From contig CAKRDD010000006.1 of assembly GCA_934309345.1 (NCBI GenBank), positions 62,001-126,000 of the forward strand: a stretch of DNA of 64,000 bases, given 5' to 3'. The notes below the pieces were generated by a model. The model saw only the letters and a list, made by a program, of their open reading frames with translations, was not told the origin of the DNA and did not search any database. The stretch comes from an uncultured Mediterraneibacter sp. GTDB lineage: Bacteria; Bacillota; Clostridia; Lachnospirales; Lachnospiraceae. A program made the position numbers and the translations under genes. Positions 1-6,138 of the stretch are shown in pieces (position 1 is the stretch's first letter; each line of letters begins with the position of its first letter).

Positions 1-209
1 CAAAAGGAAGCATGAAAGAGGTAGAAGATGCACTTGATGAAACAAAATTTTTCCGCTGTAATCGTTGTTATCTTGTGAATCTGGAATATGTAGAAGATTT
101 TCACGGAAGTGATGTAACAGTTGATTCAGATGTGATCCAAGTGAGCCGTTCAAGGAAAAAAGCTTTTTTGGATGCTCTGAATGATTATATGAATGAGGTG
201 GGAAGATAA
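1..209 (+). CDS. LytTR-family response regulator, C-terminal fragment
   Basis: This is the last 69 codons of a gene that begins before the window; the frame is open from base 3. The residues match the end of a LytTR DNA-binding domain: a KGSMKEVEDAL segment, then FFRCNRCYLVNLEYV (the usual 'R.h.syivN...I' core) and a basic VSRSRKKAF strand-helix near the end. LytTR domains form the output half of AgrA/VirR-type response regulators that act on promoters in answer to a membrane histidine kinase. The stop codon overlaps the kinase start by one base, so the two are translationally coupled. The receiver domain is not visible, so a stand-alone LytTR regulator remains possible. Confidence 0.85.
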   Translation, partial: KGSMKEVEDALDETKFFRCNRCYLVNLEYVEDFHGSDVTVDSDVIQVSRSRKKAFLDALNDYMNEVGR

Positions 210-1543
210 TGAATGAAATAACATTTATTAATACACCTGGATATTACTATTCCATTGCTTATTTTTTAGCAGCATTTCTTGTGATTAGAACAAACCGGCA
301 GAGGGGACAGATGAAAGGCTGGAAACAGTGGTTTGTACATTTTGGATTTTTGGCTGCAATCGTTGGATTTATGGAAGCAACAGATGGAATCAGGCAAAGT
401 CTGTTTCTTCCGAGTATGATGGTAACGGTTTTTCTTCTTCTGCTCTATATACATTTCTGTTGCGAATTTGAATGGAAAGAAGCAGGTTATTATTGTGCAA
501 GGGCATTTATTAGCGGAGAATTTGCTGCATCACTTAGTTGGCAGATCTATTTTTATTGTATTACTGTTAAGAATGGTCTTTCTGCATGGAGTGGGTGGAA
601 ATGGATAGGATTACTGGGTATCTATCTGGTTGTTTTTGGGATACTATATTTGCTGGAAAGGCACTTGCAGGAAGATGTTGAAGAAATTAGTATCAATAAA
701 AGAGAACTTCTTACTGTAATTATTATTACAGCTGCTGTTTTTGCTGTAAGTAATATCAGCTATCTTGATCAAGATACTCTGTTTAGCAGTCGTTTTGCGG
801 GAGAAATGTTCACTATACGTACGCTTGTAGATTTGAGTGGATTGGCAGTGTTGTATGCTTATCATGTCCAAGTCAGAGAACTTCAGATGAAATTTGAAGT
901 GGATACGCTCCAAAATATTTTGGAAATGCAGTATAAAAATTATCAATTATCTCAGGAGAGTATAGAGATCGTGAATCAGAAGTATCACGATCTCAAGCAT
1001 CAGATTACGCTTCTTAAAGCAGAAGCTAATAATGAGAAGTCAACGCAATATTTGGAAGAGATGGAGAAAGAAATCAAGTCTTACGAAGCTCAGAACAAGA
1101 CAGGAAATAAGGTTCTTGATGCGGTGCTTACAAGCAAAAGTCTGTACTGCCAGAATAAATGCATCGGATTTACTTGTGTGGCAGATGGAACACTTCTTGA
1201 TTTTATGGCAGAAATGGATATTAGTGCATTGTTTGGTAATATTCTGGATAATGCTATTGAAAGTACAGAAAAAATACGAGAAAAGGAAAAGCGCCTGATT
1301 CACTTGTCGGTATCACAACAGAAAAAATTTCTAAGAATTCGTATAGAAAATTATTGCGAAGAAAAAATTGTGTTTAAAAAAGGAATTCCGCAGACAACCA
1401 AAAAAGACAAAAAATTTCATGGATTCGGAATGAAAAGCATTCAGAGTACAGTAAAGAAATATGGAGGGTCTGTAACAGCAGGGATTAGGGATAACTGGTT
1501 TGAACTGAGGATACTGATTCCGCTAAATAAAGATTTATCGTAG
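209..1543 (+). CDS. GHKL-domain sensor histidine kinase (AgrC/VirS type)
   Basis: A 444-residue membrane sensor kinase. Residues 1-225 form about six hydrophobic segments with no recognisable extracellular domain, as in peptide-pheromone sensors. A coiled stretch leads to YHDLKHQ at residue 259, the histidine motif of this class. The ATP-binding GHKL domain follows, with the N box NILDNAIES near residue 344 and a G box GFGMKSI near residue 405. It would phosphorylate the LytTR regulator encoded just upstream (one-base overlap). No agrB or agrD homologue follows within the window; the next gene is a small secreted repeat protein. The last codons lie inside the end of a palindromic repeat element (1533-1868), which supplies the stop codon. 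The ligand is unknown. Confidence 0.9.
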   Translation: MNEITFINTPGYYYSIAYFLAAFLVIRTNRQRGQMKGWKQWFVHFGFLAAIVGFMEATDGIRQSLFLPSMMVTVFLLLLYIHFCCEFEWKEAGYYCARAFISGEFAASLSWQIYFYCITVKNGLSAWSGWKWIGLLGIYLVVFGILYLLERHLQEDVEEISINKRELLTVIIITAAVFAVSNISYLDQDTLFSSRFAGEMFTIRTLVDLSGLAVLYAYHVQVRELQMKFEVDTLQNILEMQYKNYQLSQESIEIVNQKYHDLKHQITLLKAEANNEKSTQYLEEMEKEIKSYEAQNKTGNKVLDAVLTSKSLYCQNKCIGFTCVADGTLLDFMAEMDISALFGNILDNAIESTEKIREKEKRLIHLSVSQQKKFLRIRIENYCEEKIVFKKGIPQTTKKDKKFHGFGMKSIQSTVKKYGGSVTAGIRDNWFELRILIPLNKDLS

Positions 1544-1953
1544 AGATTCTTCTTCGAGTGCGGACGAAATTAAATAGTGCTTATAAAGGTTATTCTATAG
1601 ACAGGCATCAAGGTGTGGTTTCATGCTCCGGGTTCTGTATACAGGAAAGACTAGGAAAAACGAAAGATTACTAAAAATAAAGCAATGCTCGGCAAACTCG
1701 CTGCCGCTTCAGACAGTAGCCTCGCATTACTTTAACGTAATCTTTCGTTTTTTAAGTCTTTCCAAGTACACAGAATAGTCACCTGAATCAATCCCTCAAT
1801 ATCTGTCTATCGGTAAAGTTTTTCCGCACTATCTGATTTCTGCTTTCTCGAAAGAAGAATTCTACTTGAGACGGAAAGGAAACGGATGTTCTGTAGAATG
1901 ATATCCATATCTCAAACGTGTTTATATTTAATAAAGATTTAGCGTAGAGGTCT
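1526..1953 (+). repeat. Imperfect direct repeat flanking the left palindromic element
   Basis: AATAAAGATTTATCGTAGAG at 1526-1545 recurs as AATAAAGATTTAGCGTAGAG at 1930-1949. The first copy is the 3' end of the kinase gene plus the tip of the palindromic element; the second stands alone about 60 bp beyond the other end of that element. It could be a remnant of the original gene end displaced by insertion, or a decayed extra element end. The rest of 1869-2120 shows no coding capacity that I can support. Confidence 0.55.
1533..1868. repeat. Palindromic MITE-like element, left copy
   Basis: A stretch of about 335 bp that can fold almost end to end into one imperfect hairpin. The outer arm at 1540-1580 pairs with 1830-1865, AAACGAAAGATTAC near 1657-1670 pairs with GTAATCTTTCGTTT near 1738-1751, and AAAGCAATGC near 1679 pairs with GCATTACTTT near 1726. 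The apex is a GC-rich loop containing GGCAAACTCGCTGCC. An approximately 90% identical copy lies inverted at 2615-2950. It encodes nothing I can recognise. The left end overlaps the stop codon of the kinase. A non-autonomous transposon (MITE) is the likeliest identity; a large bidirectional terminator is the alternative. Confidence 0.8.
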
Positions 1954-2120
1954 ATCTTTTTCAATAAACAGAAAACTGAAAATATTATTTTGGAAAGTCG
2001 ATTGTTAGAAGAATGGTACAGGGACGTTGCTGAAAACTCATAAAAAGTTATAAACTTCTATGTTTCATTCCTACTTCAACGAGTATACTTTTGATGATAT
2101 ATTCAATGTATTAAATCCCA

Positions 2121-2150
2121 TTGACAATTAACAGAAAATATTGCTATTAT
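2121..2150 (+). promoter_or_regulatory. Sigma-A type promoter of the secreted repeat protein
   Basis: TTGACA at 2121-2126 and TATTAT at 2145-2150 with an 18-base spacer. It would give an AT-rich 5' leader of about 110 nt before the start codon at 2267. Confidence 0.6.
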
Positions 2151-2266
2151 TATATATATAAACAGTTTTTAATTGTTTAAATAAACATTTTATTATTAAA
2201 AGAGAGGTAAATCCACTGGAAGTCATAAAAAATCAAATCAAATTTTTTATTGAAAGGGGAAATTAT

Positions 2267-2605
2267 ATGAAAAAGGTTATATGTTTATTTTCCGCATTTT
2301 TATTACTTTTATTATCTGCCATGGCAATATATGTACACGAAACAGACTCTCAAGAGTACCTATCAATTCCAAGTTATAACGAAACATACTCTACACACCC
2401 AACAGATAATAATTTTTTGTCACTAAAAGAATATAATACAGAATACTCCAATGGAGAAAATCCTCTAAAAACAAACTCTCAAGATTACCTATCAATTTCA
2501 AGTTATAACAAAACATACTCTGCACACCCAACAGATAATAATTTTTTGTCACTAAAAGAATATAATGCAGAATACTCCAATGGAGAAAATCCTCTAAATA
2601 AATAG
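2267..2605 (+). CDS. Small secreted protein with two 43-residue tandem repeats
   Basis: A 112-residue protein that I do not recognise. It begins with a typical Sec signal or membrane anchor: MKK, then a Leu/Phe-rich core to about residue 22. The mature part is two nearly identical copies of a 43-residue unit; the DNA period is exactly 129 bp, with SQEYLSIPSYNETYS in copy one and SQDYLSISSYNKTYS in copy two. The repeats are Tyr/Asn/Ser-rich and have no Cys. A ribosome site AAAGGGG precedes the ATG. The gene has its own promoter, lies directly after a LytTR/GHKL two-component pair, and sits between two inverted palindromic elements. A repeat-type peptide signal sensed by that kinase is attractive but is inference; it could equally be a passenger gene. 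AT content is higher than in the core genes. Confidence 0.7.
   Translation: MKKVICLFSAFLLLLLSAMAIYVHETDSQEYLSIPSYNETYSTHPTDNNFLSLKEYNTEYSNGENPLKTNSQDYLSISSYNKTYSAHPTDNNFLSLKEYNAEYSNGENPLNK
2343..2600 (+). repeat. Two tandem 129-bp coding repeats
   Basis: Unit one is about 2343-2471 and unit two about 2472-2600; ACTCTCAAG starts at 2346 and again at 2475. The units differ at only a handful of bases, so the duplication is recent or homogenised. Confidence 0.9.
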
Positions 2606-2614
2606 TCTGCTTTT

Positions 2615-2950
2615 CAAGTAGAGTTCTTCTTTCGAGAAAGCAGAAATCAGATAGCGACGGAAAACTTACCGATAGACAGACATTGAGGGATCGATTCAGG
2701 TGACTGTTCTGTGTGCTTGGAAAGACTTAAAAAACGGAAGGTTACGTTAAAGCAATGCGAGGCTACTGTCTGAAGCGGCAGCGAGTTTGCCGAACATTGC
2801 TTTGTTTTTAGTAATCTTTCGTTTTTCTTAGTCTTTCCTGTATACAGAACCCGGAGCCTGAATCAATCCCTCAATGTTTGTCTATTAGAATAAGCTTTAT
2901 AAGCGCTATCTGATTTCGTCCGCACTCGAAAAAGAATCCCTACGCTAAAT
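2615..2950. repeat. Palindromic MITE-like element, right (inverted) copy
   Basis: The reverse complement of this stretch matches 1533-1868 nearly throughout, including the GGGTTCTGTATACAGGAAAG block, the AAAGCAATG arm, the central CTCGCTGCCGCTTCAGACAG loop and the TTTCTCGAAAGAAGAA arm. Like the left copy it is itself a long hairpin. Its outer end (TTTAGCGTAGGGATTC on the minus strand) stops within a few bases of the stop codon of the CdaR-type gene at 2953. Both copies therefore abut the 3' ends of genes that converge on the 1.5-2.95 kb segment. Confidence 0.8.
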
Positions 2951-2952
2951 TT

Positions 2953-4041
2953 TTAATTTTCTTGAATCTTCCCAGCCAGATAAAGCAGCACCGCCTCCTG
3001 AAATTTCCTCGGATTCAGTGAACATTTCTTCTGAATCGCGTTCAATTTATACTGCAATGTATTTTTATGGAGAAAGAGTCGTTCGCTTGTGGCGGCGAGA
3101 GACATTTCTTCGGAAAAATAAACTTCCAGAAGTTCCTTTTCCTGTTCGTTGAGTGTACCGATTGTCTTGGCTAAAAATTCTTTCTGATTTTCTGGTGTGA
3201 TCGTAGAAAGAATCAACTCAAGTGTCAGATCATCGAAAACAACGTAGTGTTCCGCGGAAAGTGCAAGACTGCGTAAAGCAGTCTCAGCGGATTGATAGGA
3301 AGTATGGAGTTGGAAGAGCGATGCCGGCTTTCCAACTGCAATATCTAAAATATCAAAATGTTCTTTTGCAAAGAGTTTGAAAATATAATTCTGCTTTTCA
3401 AATTCATTTTCTTCGATCAAAGCAATAAAATCCCCCGGATAATTAAATGTGTGAAGGCAGACATGTGCCTGTGCAAACATTTGTTGAATTTTCTGTTCTA
3501 AAATAGAACGGTTTGTAAGTGTATTTTGCTTGTTTGTACGAATGAGAACAACTCTTTTCTTTGTATTGAGATCAATCTTAAATTCATGCAGACAAGAGGT
3601 GAGGTATTCCTGATTGTCAGTTTCATTTTTGATCAAAGACTGAATGACAAAATGCTTTTTATCGGCCTGTCTGCGGCTGTACTGATTCAGTTCCTGTTCC
3701 CGGATCAGGAGATTGGTGATGCGTTCAGCGAGATAGGCATAGCTGCGGACTTTATCAGGTGCGCCGGTAATTCCGATGACAGCAAGCAGATGTTCATTAT
3801 GATAAAGCGGAAGATTGATTCCCTGTTTTGTGCCGGAAAAATTGTTGTCTTCTGTTACTTCCAGTACAGAACCGGAAACGGCGACCTGCTGTCCAATCTC
3901 GTGAAAGGTTCCGACACGGGATGAATCTGTGCTGGCGAGAATGATGCCAGATGGAGCAATAAAGTTGATGTCATGATTACAGACGTCTTTAATCGTATTT
4001 ACAATTTGTTCTGCGAGTTCGCGGTCGATTTTAGTTATCAT
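2953..4041 (-). CDS. CdaR-family sugar-diacid/glycerate regulator
   Basis: A 362-residue transcription factor of the CdaR (sugar-diacid recognition) family. The N-terminal 130 residues, opening MITKIDRELAEQIV and including the GIILASTDSSRVGTFHE segment, form the Diacid_rec ligand domain. The C-terminus (AATSERLFLHKNTLQYKLNAIQ) is the PucR/CdaR-type helix-turn-helix. Known relatives activate glycerate and glucarate genes, which fits the divergent glycerate kinase. The frame stays open 23 codons further upstream to 4110, but that part lies in a repeat element, so I start at the conserved MITKIDREL. Two TGTTA-N4-TAACA palindromes in the intergenic region are likely binding sites. The exact effector is unknown. 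Confidence 0.88.
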   Translation of the reverse strand: MITKIDRELAEQIVNTIKDVCNHDINFIAPSGIILASTDSSRVGTFHEIGQQVAVSGSVLEVTEDNNFSGTKQGINLPLYHNEHLLAVIGITGAPDKVRSYAYLAERITNLLIREQELNQYSRRQADKKHFVIQSLIKNETDNQEYLTSCLHEFKIDLNTKKRVVLIRTNKQNTLTNRSILEQKIQQMFAQAHVCLHTFNYPGDFIALIEENEFEKQNYIFKLFAKEHFDILDIAVGKPASLFQLHTSYQSAETALRSLALSAEHYVVFDDLTLELILSTITPENQKEFLAKTIGTLNEQEKELLEVYFSEEMSLAATSERLFLHKNTLQYKLNAIQKKCSLNPRKFQEAVLLYLAGKIQEN

Positions 4042-4074
4042 AGATTTTTTATTATATCCTTCTTTCTTTTGACA

Positions 4075-4215
4075 TAACTGTTCAGAGCCAACCTCCAAAA
4101 TGCTACGCATTTCGTCGGTGTGGCGTATCCGCCAAATAAAATTTCAAAAACAGTCTTAAAAATGCAAGCATTTTACATCTGTTTTATGAAATTTTGCTTG
4201 GCTCTGAACAGTTAC
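4075..4215. repeat. 140-bp inverted-repeat (MITE-like) element
   Basis: It is bounded by perfect 16-bp inverted ends, TAACTGTTCAGAGCCA at 4075-4090 and its complement at 4199-4214. Inside are two short palindromes, AAAATGCTACGCATTT and AAAATGCAAGCATTTT. Its right half (4155-4215) recurs at 35985-36041 after the V-type ATPase operon. It separates the regulator from its probable operators. No coding capacity. Confidence 0.75.
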
Positions 4216-4230
4216 CATTTTACTACAAAA

Positions 4231-4244
4231 TGTTATATATAACA
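4231..4244. promoter_or_regulatory. Operator palindrome 1 (TGTTA-N4-TAACA)
   Basis: A perfect palindrome, TGTTATATATAACA, in the intergenic region between the CdaR-type regulator and glycerate kinase. It shares its half-sites with a second site 41 bp away. It is the probable binding site of the divergent regulator (inference from position and symmetry). Confidence 0.55.
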
Positions 4245-4271
4245 AATAATAATAAAATAAATATAAAATAA

Positions 4272-4285
4272 TGTTAAATGTAACA
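4272..4285. promoter_or_regulatory. Operator palindrome 2 (TGTTA-N4-TAACA)
   Basis: TGTTAAATGTAACA has the same half-sites as the site at 4231 and is offset by 41 bp, close to four helical turns, so two dimers could bind the same DNA face. It lies just upstream of the likely glycerate kinase promoter (a TGG-TATCCT extended -10 at 4306-4314). Confidence 0.55.
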
Positions 4286-4356
4286 TATTTGTAAAACGGG
4301 AAATTTGGTATCCTAATATTAATAAAACACGGAACAGACATGGAAAGGAGTTCATT

Positions 4357-5493
4357 ATGAAAATAGTAACAGCGATTGATTCTTTTAAAGGAAGTATGAC
4401 TTCTATGGAAGCAGGACAGGCAGCAGCAGAGGGAATCCACAGAGTGGATGCGGATGCAGAAGTAATTGTAAGACCACTGGCTGATGGCGGGGAAGGTACA
4501 GTAGAGGCTCTTGTATCAGGGATGAACGGAACATTACAGAAAGTACAGGTGACAGGACCGCTCGGTGAGCCGGTGATCTGTGAATACGGTATTATTGAAA
4601 GCACGAAGACAGCTGTGATCGAGATGGCGGGGGCAGCAGGAATTACACTGGTTTCTGATGAAGAGAGAAATCCGCTGAATACGACAACATACGGCGTGGG
4701 AGAAGTGATCCGTGATGCAATCGACAAGGGGTGCAGACGTTTTCTCGTCGGAATCGGCGGAAGTGCGACAAATGATGGTGGTGTTGGAATGCTTCAGGCA
4801 TTAGGTTATGGTTTTCTTGACAAAGATGGAAATCAGGTTCCATTTGGTGCAAAGGGGCTGAAGGTTCTGGAGGAAATCACAGATACATATGTGCTTCCGG
4901 AATTAAAAGAATGCAAGTTTAAGATTGCATGTGACGTAACAAATGCTCTTTGCGGAGAGCAGGGATGTAGTGCAGTGTTTGGTCCTCAGAAAGGTGCAAC
5001 ACCGGAAATGGTCCGTCAGATGGATCAGTGGCTGGGATATTATGCAGCATTGGCGAAAGAAAAATTTCCAAAGGCAGATGCAAAGAAGGAAGGAACAGGA
5101 GCAGCAGGCGGACTTGGATTTGCATTTCTTACATTTACAGATGCTGTTCTGGAATCGGGAATTAAAATCGTGCTGGAAGAGACACAGTTAGAAGAGTACG
5201 TGAAAGATGCAGACCTTGTCATCACGGGGGAAGGCCGGATGGATGGCCAGACAGCGATGGGAAAAGCTCCGGTTGGAGTGGCTGCACTCGCAAAGAAATA
5301 CGGCAAGCCGGTATTTGCATTTGCAGGTGCAGTCGAAAGAGATGCCAGAAAATGTAATGAACATGGCATCGATGCATTTTTCCCTATCCTGCGCGGTGTA
5401 GTTACGCTGGAAGAGGCAATGAAGAATGAAAATGCAAAGAGAAACCTGGCAGATACTGCAGAACAGGTGTACCGAACATTTACAATTCTTTAA
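4357..5493 (+). CDS. Glycerate kinase (GarK/GlxK family)
   Basis: A cytosolic kinase of 378 residues, the usual size for the type II glycerate kinase family, which phosphorylates D-glycerate (normally to 2-phosphoglycerate) and feeds it into lower glycolysis. The family start MKIVTAIDSFKGSMTS, the PLADGGEGTVEAL segment, GIGGSATNDGG near residue 130 and GEGRMDGQTAMGK near residue 290 are all present. AAAGGAG lies eight bases before the ATG. It is transcribed away from the CdaR-type regulator, the usual partnership for diacid/glycerate catabolism. Its 3' end overlaps the convergent acetyltransferase gene by 14 bp. I am sure of the family; the stereochemistry of the product is not visible. Confidence 0.93.
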   Translation: MKIVTAIDSFKGSMTSMEAGQAAAEGIHRVDADAEVIVRPLADGGEGTVEALVSGMNGTLQKVQVTGPLGEPVICEYGIIESTKTAVIEMAGAAGITLVSDEERNPLNTTTYGVGEVIRDAIDKGCRRFLVGIGGSATNDGGVGMLQALGYGFLDKDGNQVPFGAKGLKVLEEITDTYVLPELKECKFKIACDVTNALCGEQGCSAVFGPQKGATPEMVRQMDQWLGYYAALAKEKFPKADAKKEGTGAAGGLGFAFLTFTDAVLESGIKIVLEETQLEEYVKDADLVITGEGRMDGQTAMGKAPVGVAALAKKYGKPVFAFAGAVERDARKCNEHGIDAFFPILRGVVTLEEAMKNENAKRNLADTAEQVYRTFTIL

Positions 5494-6115
5494 TCATACA
5501 ATATTGTTTTAACTGAAAATAAGGTTTCTCCACGATTCCGAATGTCTTGAATCCAAGATGCTCATAAAATGGCACATTTTTTGGATTATGTGTCTCAAGA
5601 GAAATCATCATATCATTGCGGTCAGCGCAGGCAATGACTTCATTCATCATCATTTCTGCGAGACCGTGATGCTGGAATTTTGGATCAACGGCGAGGTAGA
5701 TGACATGAAGTCTTCGTGTCTCATGAAGCTGTGCCGTCCATGCGGAGTTGAGGTAATCTTTTCCGAGGACGAAGTTGAAAAATGTCTTCATGGTCGGATC
5801 TTCGTGGAGCAGCCAGCCATCTGTGATGAGACTTTCTCTCAGGCTGACAAAATAATTATAAAATGCATGCCGGTGATCGGATTCATCAGAGAGGATCAGG
5901 ACTCCTTTCAACTCGGGACTGTCGGCAAAAACTTCACAGGTTTCAAATAATTCAGTTACGTCGCACTCAAGAAGATGTGGCAGCAGACGTTCCTTTGTTG
6001 CTTCATCTTCGATCAGAGTGCTGTAGAGCGGGTCGTTCTGAAAGCAGACGGTCAGTATTTCTTTGAGTCGGTCAAGATCCTGTTCCTGCACTTTGTAGAG
6101 CTTATCGCTATTCAT
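5480..6115 (-). CDS. GNAT-family N-acetyltransferase
   Basis: 211 residues. The acetyl-CoA binding core is in the C-terminal half: YLAVDPKFQHHGLAEMMM near residues 140-160 (the V-x-P-x-x-Q/R-x-x-G-x-G/A motif A of GNAT proteins), followed by LETHNPKNVPFYEHLGFK (motif B). The N-terminal half resembles the family often annotated 'GNAT acetyltransferase' in Firmicutes with no known substrate. It lies 23 bp after the M28 peptidase gene on the same strand and is probably co-transcribed with it. The substrate cannot be told from the sequence. Confidence 0.85.
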   Translation of the reverse strand: MNSDKLYKVQEQDLDRLKEILTVCFQNDPLYSTLIEDEATKERLLPHLLECDVTELFETCEVFADSPELKGVLILSDESDHRHAFYNYFVSLRESLITDGWLLHEDPTMKTFFNFVLGKDYLNSAWTAQLHETRRLHVIYLAVDPKFQHHGLAEMMMNEVIACADRNDMMISLETHNPKNVPFYEHLGFKTFGIVEKPYFQLKQYCMIKEL

Positions 6116-6138
6116 TGGTTTTCTCCATTCTTTTCTTT

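Noticed and set aside
2953..4110. A longer CdaR-type protein starting at 4110
   Set aside because: The extra 23 codons fall in the 140-bp inverted-repeat element and are unlike the family start; MITKIDREL at 4041 fits the domain.
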